Below are positions 25,569 to 33,612 of a stretch of 64,000 nucleotides of DNA, piece by piece (within the stretch, counting starts at the first letter, position 1; the number at the start of each line of letters is the position of its first letter). Both the position numbers and the translations under genes were made by a program. Source of the stretch: CAZGXI01 sp964529715 (GTDB taxonomy: Bacteria; Chloroflexota; Anaerolineae; Aggregatilineales; Ch27); contig CAZGXI010000006.1 of assembly GCA_964529715.1 (NCBI GenBank), positions 100,985 to 164,984 of the forward strand, written 5' to 3'. The notes beneath the pieces were generated by a model that was not told where the DNA came from, ran no database searches, and saw nothing but the letters and a program-made list of their open reading frames with translations.

Positions 25569-27299
25569 CTAACCGTTCTGGCCCAACACCTCTTTGAGGA
25601 ACTTCTCGCGGTTGGCGCGGCGCGCCACCTTGCCACTGCTGGTCTTGATCAGCCACTTGGGGCCGACCAGGTGCACATAGCGGGCCGTTGCCTCGGTGCT
25701 CTGCGCCACACGCGCGCGAATCTCACGGTTGATGGCGGCGCGCTGCTCCGGGTCTTCGGTATCCACCTCCGCGATGATGGCGATGTCCTCTGTGCCCAAC
25801 TGCGGGTTCGGCACGCCGAACGCCGTCGTGCGGCCCGGATGCACACCGGGGATGTCGTTGAGCAGATTTTCGATGTCCTGCGGGTAGATGTTCTTGCCGC
25901 CGACGATGATCAGGTCCTTCTTGCGCCCGGTGATGTAGAGTTCGCCGTCCGCGACGTAACCCATGTCCCCGGTGAAGTACCAGCCATCGGCCATGACCTC
26001 GGCGGTAGCGTCGGGACGGTGATAGTAACCGGTCAGCATCGAGTCACTGCGCAGGGCAATCTCGCCGACGTGGCGCTCCGGCAGGTCACGGCGCTGATCG
26101 TCCACGATGCGCACCTCGCAGTTGGGAATAGGCCGCCCGCAGGAGACCATCGTCACCGTCGGGACCTCGCCGGTAGCAGGTACGGCGTGGCGCTCCTCCA
26201 TCAGGATACGGCGATCCACCACGTCGAGCGTCAGCGGCGCGTCGATACCGCCTTGCGTCACGGCGAAGGTGTTCTCGGCCATCGCGTAGCAGGTCGTGAG
26301 GGCTTCTGGCTGAAAGCCATAGGCCGCGAATCGCTCGGCGAAGGTGCGGTGGCTTTCGGCGTAGACCGGCTCGGAGCAGTTGATGGCTGCACGCCACGAA
26401 CGCAGATCGACGCCTTGCAGCGCGTCGTCGCGGATGCGCGTCGCCAGGAAGTTGTAGGCGAAGTTCGGCAGCCAGCACAACGTGGCGCGGTGGCGCGTGA
26501 TGGCGTGCAGCAGGATTTTGGGGTCGCGCACCCAGTGGAACGGCGACATGAGCACCAGCGGAATCTTTTGCAGCACCGGCATAATAAAGCCCGCGATCAA
26601 CCCCATATCGTGGTAGAGCGGCAGCCAGCTTGCGATCACATCGTCCGGCGCGAGGCGGATCGCGGCGCTGTAGCTGGCAACCTGGTTGATCACGGCGCGA
26701 TGGGAGAGCATGACGCCTTTTTGCAACCCGGTGCTGCCGGAGGAATGCTGCAAAAAGGCGGTGTCGTCGGCCTGGGCCGGGTTGCGTGCCAGATAGGCGG
26801 CCACGTCGCCGCCGGGGGCGAGATGCTCCACGTTCAGGATCGCCCCCAGTGTGGGGATGTCTTCCAGGTGAGGGCGCAGCGCGGGTTCGAGATCGGGATA
26901 GGTGATGACCGCCTTCACTTCCGACAGCGCGATCAGGCTGCGCACGCTCTCGAAGTAGCGTTCAGGATCGAGCTTATCGGAGAGAAAGGGAAAGATCGAC
27001 GGGATCGCGCCGAGCAACATCGCGCCCCAAAAGCCGTACAGCAATTCCTCGCTGTGCTGAAGCACCAACACCACCAGGTCGCCGGGGCGGACGCCCGCCC
27101 CCTCCAGGGCATAGGCGTAGCGCGCGGCCTCGTGGAAAAACGTGCGGTAGGTGATGGCGCGCTCACCCTCCCGCGAGACAAAGACGATAGTCGTGGCGTC
27201 GGGATGCGTCTCCACCAACCAGCGCGCCTGATCCAGCAGCGTGGCGGGGCGACGGTCTGAGCGGATCGGGATTTCGGTTGTGGGGGCTGTTTTAATCAT
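25569..27299 (-). CDS. Fatty-acyl-AMP ligase-like adenylating enzyme
   Basis: 576-residue ANL-superfamily enzyme that would activate an acyl acid as acyl-AMP and load it on a carrier. The phosphate-binding loop is LQHSSGSTGLQKGVMLSH; WLPLYHDMGLIAGF is typical of FAAL-type enzymes; later motifs are GYYHRPDATAEVMADGWYF in part, TGDMGYV, GRKKDLIIVGGKNIYPQDIE, and the C-terminal catalytic Lys in SSGKVARR. The ATG at 27299 (AGGATC upstream) is ten bases after the ACP gene, so the ACP is the probable acceptor. An acyl-CoA synthetase is the alternative, but the dedicated ACP argues against it. Confidence 0.88.
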   Translation of the reverse strand: MIKTAPTTEIPIRSDRRPATLLDQARWLVETHPDATTIVFVSREGERAITYRTFFHEAARYAYALEGAGVRPGDLVVLVLQHSEELLYGFWGAMLLGAIPSIFPFLSDKLDPERYFESVRSLIALSEVKAVITYPDLEPALRPHLEDIPTLGAILNVEHLAPGGDVAAYLARNPAQADDTAFLQHSSGSTGLQKGVMLSHRAVINQVASYSAAIRLAPDDVIASWLPLYHDMGLIAGFIMPVLQKIPLVLMSPFHWVRDPKILLHAITRHRATLCWLPNFAYNFLATRIRDDALQGVDLRSWRAAINCSEPVYAESHRTFAERFAAYGFQPEALTTCYAMAENTFAVTQGGIDAPLTLDVVDRRILMEERHAVPATGEVPTVTMVSCGRPIPNCEVRIVDDQRRDLPERHVGEIALRSDSMLTGYYHRPDATAEVMADGWYFTGDMGYVADGELYITGRKKDLIIVGGKNIYPQDIENLLNDIPGVHPGRTTAFGVPNPQLGTEDIAIIAEVDTEDPEQRAAINREIRARVAQSTEATARYVHLVGPKWLIKTSSGKVARRANREKFLKEVLGQNG

Positions 27300-27309
27300 G
27301 ATCCTGCAT

Positions 27310-27546
27310 TCACGACTGCAACTTGGCTTGAATGTTGGCGACCATCTTGTTGAGGGTGCCCATGTTCTCAACCGTCAACTCAGAGTCGTCGAAGTGAGCG
27401 CCGAAAGTATCTTCGATAAACATCGCCACCTGCACCAGCGAAAAGGAATCGATCAACGTTCCCATGATCACCTCGTCATCCGTCAGCGGGTACGTGGGGT
27501 CTTTTATCAATTCGGCGGTGATGTATGTGCGTAGTTTGTCTTTCAC
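27310..27546 (-). CDS. Acyl carrier protein
   Basis: 78 residues, the size of a free-standing carrier protein. The phosphopantetheine Ser is in GTLIDSFSLVQ (about residue 34), followed by the acidic helix VAMFIEDTFG. First gene of a two-gene minus-strand operon with the adenylating enzyme. Its sequence differs from the housekeeping AcpP consensus (DSLD), so it is probably dedicated to this pathway. It could feed the MBOAT at 17741 or a lipid/polyketide pathway elsewhere. Confidence 0.92.
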   Translation of the reverse strand: MKDKLRTYITAELIKDPTYPLTDDEVIMGTLIDSFSLVQVAMFIEDTFGAHFDDSELTVENMGTLNKMVANIQAKLQS

Positions 27547-27639
27547 CGATCAAGGTCCTTCCTAGAGCAGCGTCGCCATTTGTAACCGCGAAAGCGGCGT
27601 CTTGTCAACATGACCTGCGGCCAGCCATCCCGACCCTGC

Positions 27640-29415
27640 TTAGCTGGGGACAGAATTCCCGGCGTTCGGGGCATCTGTCGCCGCCAGGGCATCCAGTTGG
27701 GCGCACAGACGCACCCGCTCGGCCTCCAGGCGATCCAGTTCAGCCAGGTCGCGCGCGGCGGCCTGCGCCAGTCCGTCAAAGTGGCTGAAGACCGGCGCCA
27801 GAATCTGGCGGCCATAGGTGATCAGACGACTGCGCTCGCGGTTGGTCAGGTCCACGATGGCCTGCCGATAGCTGCCTTCCAGCGCATCGAGCCGGGCGTT
27901 GAGATTGCGCTTGACGTCGCCGCGCAGCTTTTGCCAGAACACCGCCGTGCCCGCCGCGCCGACGAGCAAGATTGGGATGCCGATCACTTCCAACGCGGCC
28001 AGTGGCCCGACGTGCGCCGCGATGCCGGTCAGCGTCGCCAGAAGACCGCCCACGATTCCCACCCCGCTCAGGCCCAGGCCGGTCAGGTTCGACTGGAAAT
28101 CGGCCTGCATCTGGCTCAGCACAGCGGCGCTGGAATAGGCGCTCATCTCCGCGTCGGCGATGGCGATGGCCTCCTGCAAGGCCAGGCGCTGCTCGGCGTA
28201 GATGCTGCCATCCACCCCGGTCACGCGCTGCGCCTCCAACAGGGCTTCCAGGCGGTTCAGCCGCGCGACGATGCTCTGCCAGTAGCGGCGGTTGCTGTCG
28301 ATCAGGCCGTTCACATAATCGGTGGTCAGGTCGCCGATCTGCTCCAGGGCGCGGGCCACGACCTGGCTCTCGAACTCGCCTTGCAGCGCGGCGCGGTCGA
28401 GGGCGCGGCGGAAATTGCGCACAGAGAAGTTGCGGTCGATGAAGGCCATGCCGCGCTGCCGCACACCGTCCAGCACGCGCGCCAGCTCGCCGGAGACCGT
28501 CCCCAGCCGCCCCTCGATACCCTCGGCGTGGGCTTCCAGTTCGCGCTGAAGCTGCGAGGTCTGGTCGCGGTCGCGCCCGATCAGCGCCAGCCGCGCGTCG
28601 AGCGCCTCGCGGGATTTGCCCATCAGCCGTGCGGCGAAATCGAGCTGCGCCAGGAGCTTTTGTCGCGCCGGAGGAATCTGCTCGAACGTGGCGCTCAGAT
28701 GCGCACGCACGGCGTCCAGGCCGCTATCGGACACGCCTTCGCGCGCACGGCGGGCCGAGGTCATGAAGATCAGCGGGCGCAGCCCCAGCAAGCTGTCGAT
28801 CTGCTGCTGCACGAAGCGGCGCACTTCGGCCTGTTCGCGCGGCTCCAGCAGATCGACCTGGTTGATGACCACGATCACCTTTTTGCCATAATCGCGCGCC
28901 AGTTCCAGGTACAGGCGGTCCGTCTCGGCGAAGGCGCGCTTGGCCGACAGCATGAAGATCACCAGGTCGCTGCGATGGAGGAAGTTCCGCGCGGCCTGTT
29001 CGTGGCGGCGGAACACCGATCCCGTGCCGGGCGTATCGACCAGCACCACGCCCGGCCCGCCGATGCCCGGATGCATCCATTCGCGCACGCCGTCGGGGCG
29101 CGTGGCCGGTTTGCGCGACGGCTGATCGCCGTAGCGGATCAGTTCGATCACCTCGGTCGTGGGCGTGATGCCGACCGGCAGCAGGTCGTCGCCCAGCAAG
29201 GCGTTGATGAAGGACGACTTGCCGGCGTTGAACTCGCCCATCACCACGACCATGAAGAACAGGTCGCGCAGGTCCCCGGCCACGTCGCGCAGACGGGCGC
29301 GGTCGGCCTCACCTTCGGGGGAAAGCCGCCCCAGCACGTCGCCGATCGCGTGCAACAGGCGAATCTCGCGCTCGCGCAGGTCGGCCAGGGGACCGGAAAG
29401 AACCGTACCGTTCAT
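27640..29415 (-). CDS. Dynamin-family GTPase 1
   Basis: 591-residue bacterial dynamin-like GTPase, expected to remodel or protect membranes. GTPase motifs: G1 GEFNAGKSSFINALLG (about residues 60-75), G2 in TPTTEVIEL, G3 VLVDTPGTGS, G4 VINQVDLL. A long helical stalk follows, with a hydrophobic hairpin near residues 445-500 (VGIVGGLLATLTGIAA and IGIPILLVGAAGTAVFW) for membrane insertion. The second dynamin gene lies 1.5 kb upstream on the same strand; bacterial dynamins often act as such pairs. The plus-strand pair at 29598-30893 separates them. Confidence 0.92.
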   Translation of the reverse strand: MNGTVLSGPLADLREREIRLLHAIGDVLGRLSPEGEADRARLRDVAGDLRDLFFMVVVMGEFNAGKSSFINALLGDDLLPVGITPTTEVIELIRYGDQPSRKPATRPDGVREWMHPGIGGPGVVLVDTPGTGSVFRRHEQAARNFLHRSDLVIFMLSAKRAFAETDRLYLELARDYGKKVIVVINQVDLLEPREQAEVRRFVQQQIDSLLGLRPLIFMTSARRAREGVSDSGLDAVRAHLSATFEQIPPARQKLLAQLDFAARLMGKSREALDARLALIGRDRDQTSQLQRELEAHAEGIEGRLGTVSGELARVLDGVRQRGMAFIDRNFSVRNFRRALDRAALQGEFESQVVARALEQIGDLTTDYVNGLIDSNRRYWQSIVARLNRLEALLEAQRVTGVDGSIYAEQRLALQEAIAIADAEMSAYSSAAVLSQMQADFQSNLTGLGLSGVGIVGGLLATLTGIAAHVGPLAALEVIGIPILLVGAAGTAVFWQKLRGDVKRNLNARLDALEGSYRQAIVDLTNRERSRLITYGRQILAPVFSHFDGLAQAAARDLAELDRLEAERVRLCAQLDALAATDAPNAGNSVPS

Positions 29416-29597
29416 TTTTCACCGTCCCAGGTAAGTCAGGCAGAGGTATTGTAGCGCAGTTGATTTATCGGCGGAATGGGCATATAAACTACTTATTCTA
29501 TTTGCAAAACTTCAATTTTGATCCCATACGGACAATTGTTTATCCTCAACCACGATTCCTTTACCGAACACGTGTTCCGGTGTACAATGGAGGTAAA

Positions 29598-30095
29598 ATG
29601 GTTAGGCTCACCGACCAGCAAATCAGCGAACTTATTGCTGAAATCAAGCAATTGCCATCTGGTTTCCGACAAACGTTGTTACAAAAGATGAAAGAAAAAG
29701 GCGTCCACAGGCAGAGTGAGGTGAGAGTTGACGGCAGGCAGGGCCATGTGTTCTACATCACTGTCCGGCAAAGCATTTTGAATCCACTGGATTTTTCAGT
29801 AATTCTGTCCTGCGAGTTGCAAGAAAAACCTGACGTATCCAGAGAGAAAACGGGACGCTTTCATCTACGACGGTATAATGGAAAATCTCATTTGCACACA
29901 AACAAGCTGGATGGTGACCGCTTTCGAGATTTTCATGTCCACTATGCGACAGAGCGTTACCAGGCAGCGGGTTACGCAGAGGAATCATACGCCCAACCAG
30001 CTGAATCCTATAGCAGCCTGGGAGATGCGTTACAACGTCTGATCGAAGAATGTCACTGTGAATTGCCGCCAGACGAACCCCCTCCATTGTTGTGA
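29598..30095 (+). CDS. DUF6978-like protein, first gene of an AT-richer pair
   Basis: 165 residues, soluble. N-terminal helix pair (TDQQISELIAEIKQL), then a beta-rich domain (GHVFYITVRQSILNPLDFSV) and a segment FHLRRYNGKSHLHTNKLDGD that resembles DUF6978 proteins; this family name is from memory. ATG at 29598 is preceded by a consensus GGAGGT. Base composition is clearly AT-richer and codon use differs from neighbours, as is that of the next gene, nine bases downstream. This suggests acquisition as a unit. Function unknown; a toxin-antitoxin or defence role is one possibility. Confidence 0.6.
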   Translation: MVRLTDQQISELIAEIKQLPSGFRQTLLQKMKEKGVHRQSEVRVDGRQGHVFYITVRQSILNPLDFSVILSCELQEKPDVSREKTGRFHLRRYNGKSHLHTNKLDGDRFRDFHVHYATERYQAAGYAEESYAQPAESYSSLGDALQRLIEECHCELPPDEPPPLL

Positions 30096-30104
30096 GGTGT
30101 CGCC

Positions 30105-30893
30105 ATGAGCGTCCAAGAAATTGCCCAGACAGTTCAGAAACTTTTAGGCAACCAGGTCGAAGTCCTGGAAGAAGGTCAGTATCGCTATCCCATTCTTACG
30201 CCCTTTATGATGGAAGACGGCGATCACTACAATATTGTCCTGAAGGGAAAGGAGGGTGGGCAAAGTTGGACATTGACCGACGAAGGCCACACGCTCATGC
30301 ACTTGAGCTACTGGATAGATTATGATGATTTGAGAAAAGGAAATCGCCAGCAGGTCATTGAACGGGTTCTGAAACAGTTTGGCGTTGAAAACAGCGACGG
30401 TGAGCTTCGTCTTACTGCCTCGTACTCAGATTTAGGGGCTGCCATTTTTACCTTTCTGCAGGCAGTGACGCGCGTTACCGACATTACTTACCTCTCCAGA
30501 GAACAGGTTCGTTCTACCTTCAAGGAAGATTTCCGTCAATTCATGCGAGAGACAGTTCCTGAAGACCGTCTCACTTTCGATTACCACCATCCCGAATATG
30601 ACAGACAGCGCCGCTATCCGGTGGACGTGCGTATTAACCACAGCGATCCCCCGATCTTTGTTTTTGCCATTGGCAACGATGATCGCTGCCGAGACGTGAC
30701 GATCAGTTTGCATACTTACAATAGTTGGGGGATTTCTTACCGTTCCGTCGCTATTTTCCAGGATCAAGAGGATATCTCGCGTGATGTATTGGCTCGTTTC
30801 TCCGACGTAGCCGATAAGCAGTTTGCGAGTTTATACTCCAGCCGAGCACAGATTATTGACTACTGGCGCAAACAAATCGGTATTTCCAGGTGA
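30105..30893 (+). CDS. DUF1828-domain protein
   Basis: 262 residues. N-terminal DUF1828 pattern: YPILTPFMMEDGDHYNIVL, then SWTLTDEGHTLMHLSYW (a conserved L-T-D-x-G-x-T core). The remainder is a mixed alpha/beta region with FTFLQAVTRVTDITYLSRE and a C-terminal DUF1829-like part (FVFAIGNDDRCRDVTISL). DUF1828/1829 proteins are found in mobile and phage-related islands; their function is not established. Forms an operon with the preceding gene (nine-base gap, GAGGTG upstream). AT-richer than its surroundings. Confidence 0.72.
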   Translation: MSVQEIAQTVQKLLGNQVEVLEEGQYRYPILTPFMMEDGDHYNIVLKGKEGGQSWTLTDEGHTLMHLSYWIDYDDLRKGNRQQVIERVLKQFGVENSDGELRLTASYSDLGAAIFTFLQAVTRVTDITYLSREQVRSTFKEDFRQFMRETVPEDRLTFDYHHPEYDRQRRYPVDVRINHSDPPIFVFAIGNDDRCRDVTISLHTYNSWGISYRSVAIFQDQEDISRDVLARFSDVADKQFASLYSSRAQIIDYWRKQIGISR

Positions 30894-30967
30894 ATTCGGG
30901 TTGGCAGTTTCCTGCAACTATAAAACGCTCTACCTCGTTTACCGGTTAAATCTGCATCCGCTGTCCC

Positions 30968-32806
30968 CTATCGCCCCTTCCACAGCCCGCCGACCTCGCC
31001 CGCCAGCGCCGCAAGATCGCCGTCCAGGGCGCGCAGGTCGCGCGCCAGGGCGCTGTGCAGTTCGGTCTGCGCGCTGACCAGCCGGGTGAACGGCGCGGCC
31101 ACGTCCTGCCGCAGCCGCACGCCCTGCTCGATCTGCTCCGCCGCCGCCTCGCGCACCAACTCTTGCAGGCGATCCGCCAACGCCATCAGCCGTCCGCTGA
31201 AGGCGCGCGCCATCAACATCCCGCGTAGGGGCATCAGAGCCAGCCCGGTCAGGATGAGGGCGATGGCGATCAACAGCAGCAGTAGCGGCGCAGTGGGATC
31301 GGTCCAGTTGATGCCCAGGCTGCCGATCAACGCCAGCGCCAGCACGACCGCAACCTCCCAACCGGCCAGGGCGATCAGGGTGTTGCGCACGGCGCGTTCC
31401 AGACGGGCCGGTTCGATCTGGCGGGCCTCGGCCAGGATGCCGTCGAGTTCCGGGCGAATGCGGCGCAGCGCCTCGCGGTCATACGTGGCGGGCGTGCGCA
31501 CCTCGCCGATCACTTTCGCGCGCAAGGCAGGCGGCAGGTCGTTGAGGGCGCGTTTGGTGTAGGCCGCCAGGTCATCCAGGTCTTGCAGATCGCGCCCTTC
31601 CAGGCGCGGCCCCAGGCCATCCACGACCTTCGTCACCTCGTCCAGCGGCGCCAGCACTTCCCGCGCCTCGAAGGCGGCAGCGGCGCGCGGGCGCGCCCCA
31701 AAACGCCGGGCCAACCCGGCCACGCCGATCAGTTCCGCCAGCCCGGCCACCACCTGCCGCAGCGCACGGGACGGCTCGAACATCTCGCGGATGGCGTCTT
31801 CACCGCGCGTGGCGGCCTCGGCGAAGTGCCCGGCGACCTGGGTCATGGCCGCATCCACGACCTTCGTCTGGGCGGCGCGCGCCGCCTCCACCTGCGCCTC
31901 GATATTCTCCCATACGGCGCGATGGCGCTCCAACGCAGCTTGCTGGTTCTGCACCTCGCCCTGGGCGGTGGCAAGCGCATTACGGGCGATCTGGAGCGGC
32001 GTCTGCAACTTCTGACGCAGGCGTTCGCGGTCGTCCAGCGCGCGGACCAGGAAATCCTCCAGGTCGGCCAGGCCACTTTCACGCCAGCCGGACAGGTTCG
32101 GCGGTTCGGCGGTGTGGGCAGCCAGGCCCTGCCTGGCCGAGACGCAAAAAATCTGCGGGTCGGCCTTGAGGTGCTCACGGCACTGCTCGCGCACGAAGGC
32201 GCGCACGGTTTCCGCCTGCCCAGCTTCGAGCAGGTCCACCTGGTTGATCACCACCAGCACGCGCTTGCCGTAATCGCGCAGCGCCTCCAGGTATTCGGCA
32301 TTGCGGGCGGTCATGGCCTGGGTCGCCAACATCACCAGCGCGATCAGGTCGCCCCGGTGCAAAAAAGCCTCGGTGCGTTCGCTGTGCTGCGCGAAGACCG
32401 ATTCCAGCCCCGGCGTGTCCACCAGGCTAATCTGTTCCAGCAGCGGCGCGGGGTGGAAAATGGTCTCGATGCCGTCCGCGCCGGAGGAGCGTTCCAGGGC
32501 CGGGCCGCGCCGCAGGATCACGATCCGGTCGGTGGTGGGCACGGGGCCGGTGGGCAGGATCGCTTCACCTAGCAGGGCGTTGATCAGGCTGGACTTGCCC
32601 GCGCCGAACGGGCCGATCAGCACCAACAGGAAGGGATGATCGGCGTGAAACACGGCGTCGCGCGCCTGATCAAGCACGGCGGGCGGCAGGCCGTCCACGC
32701 GCGGCAGGGTATCGACCAGGCGGAGCAGCAGGTCGTTGACGCGGCGGCGCATGGCCTCAAAGGCGATCAGGCGGTCGGGGGTGGGAGAAGAAATTTTATT
32801 CGACAA
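30968..32806 (-). CDS. Dynamin-family GTPase 2
   Basis: 612 residues. G1 IGPFGAGKSSLINALLG (about residues 65-80), G2 PVPTTDRIVIL, G3 SLVDTPGLES, G4 VINQVDLL. The helical stalk ends in two membrane segments (GWEVAVVLALALIGSLG and LLLLLIAIALILTGLAL, about residues 475-530). TTG at 32806 is the likely start with GGTGAG upstream. Same strand as GTPase 1; the two differ widely, which fits a heterotypic pair. Confidence 0.9.
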   Translation of the reverse strand: MSNKISSPTPDRLIAFEAMRRRVNDLLLRLVDTLPRVDGLPPAVLDQARDAVFHADHPFLLVLIGPFGAGKSSLINALLGEAILPTGPVPTTDRIVILRRGPALERSSGADGIETIFHPAPLLEQISLVDTPGLESVFAQHSERTEAFLHRGDLIALVMLATQAMTARNAEYLEALRDYGKRVLVVINQVDLLEAGQAETVRAFVREQCREHLKADPQIFCVSARQGLAAHTAEPPNLSGWRESGLADLEDFLVRALDDRERLRQKLQTPLQIARNALATAQGEVQNQQAALERHRAVWENIEAQVEAARAAQTKVVDAAMTQVAGHFAEAATRGEDAIREMFEPSRALRQVVAGLAELIGVAGLARRFGARPRAAAAFEAREVLAPLDEVTKVVDGLGPRLEGRDLQDLDDLAAYTKRALNDLPPALRAKVIGEVRTPATYDREALRRIRPELDGILAEARQIEPARLERAVRNTLIALAGWEVAVVLALALIGSLGINWTDPTAPLLLLLIAIALILTGLALMPLRGMLMARAFSGRLMALADRLQELVREAAAEQIEQGVRLRQDVAAPFTRLVSAQTELHSALARDLRALDGDLAALAGEVGGLWKGR

Positions 32807-32872
32807 GAATCACTCACCTGACACAGTATAACCTGCACTCAGGATACCGCGACCGGCATGTTCTCACAATTG

Positions 32873-33225
32873 TCAGGGGTGGGCGTTGGGGGCGTCGGTG
32901 GGAAAACCTTCGGCAGCAGCAGCAAGCAGTTTTTGATCCGCAGTGACGAAAGTAGGGAACACCCCGATAGCACTTGACGCCAGCAGCGCCGAAGCAAGTT
33001 GAATTGCATCGAGGGCACGCAACGGATGCCTGACAACGATCTGTCGAGCCTGCTCAAGCACCTCCTGGCGAAGATCGATTACCCGGTACTGCCAGCGGAC
33101 GTGGAAAAGGAAATCCTTCCGCAAGCGGTTAAAGTCAACCTGGGAAATATGCCCTTCTCGCTGCCGCCGGGCAAGAAGTTAAACAAACTCGACAGTACTC
33201 AGAGCAGAAGTGGACCTTGCAACGC
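32873..33225 (-). pseudogene. PIN-domain (VapC-like) toxin remnant
   Basis: The C-terminal half of a PIN nuclease can be read from about 33180 to 32873: LLARRQREGHIS, VDFNRLRKDF, HPLRALDAIQLASALL and FVTADQKLLAAA, which match VapC proteins. Upstream in the same frame STVEFV is followed by a TAA stop (about 33178-33180). The N-terminal strand with the first catalytic Asp is missing, and the frame runs into the ferredoxin 3' end. No VapB antitoxin is adjacent. The gene is broken. Confidence 0.72.
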
Positions 33226-33492
33226 GCGACGCCCTGCATAGCCGGGGCCGTGCGCGAAGAAGTCGTAGTTGGGCCGGATGTCGCCCTGCAAAAAGTCCGG
33301 CACATCTTCCTCCGGCCAGATGGCGTTATATGGGCAGGCCGGGACGCACGCCCCGCAGTCGATGCAGGTGGCCGGGTCGATGTAGTAGAGCGGCCACGCG
33401 CCTTCCGGCTGGCCCGGCACGATGCAGTCCACCGGGCAGACCTGCACGCAGCGCGCCTGGCGGTTGCACAGACCGGTGATGATGTGGGTCAT
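33199..33492 (-). CDS. Dicluster ferredoxin
   Basis: 97-residue electron carrier with two iron-sulfur motifs: an N-terminal CNRQARCVQVCPVDC (FdxA-type spacing, possibly a 3Fe-4S or 4Fe-4S site) and a classic CIDCGACVPACP. The C-terminal extension of about 40 residues is typical of 7Fe/8Fe ferredoxins. ATG at 33492 with GGAGGAG upstream; the longer frame to 33672 crosses the divergent promoter region. The C-terminal codons overlap the PIN remnant, which suggests that a deletion joined them. Redox partner unknown. Confidence 0.9.
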   Translation of the reverse strand: MTHIITGLCNRQARCVQVCPVDCIVPGQPEGAWPLYYIDPATCIDCGACVPACPYNAIWPEEDVPDFLQGDIRPNYDFFAHGPGYAGRRALQGPLLL

Positions 33493-33612
33493 GCGGTCTC
33501 CTCCTTCAACGCTGCCGACTGCATAACGGCTGTTTCCAGTATATACTTTCCTCAGGAATTCGCCCTTAGCGGTTACGTCGTCAGGGAACAAGTGTAAAGG
33601 AATCAGCCAACC

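Noticed and set aside
25463..25636. Longer N-terminus for paralog 5
   Set aside because: It reads through a dispersed repeat and into the adjacent ligase gene; ATG at 25462 starts a proper signal peptide.
27610..29454. Long plus-strand frame across dynamin gene 1
   Set aside because: Shadow of the GTPase gene, whose G1-G4 motifs and membrane hairpin are intact.
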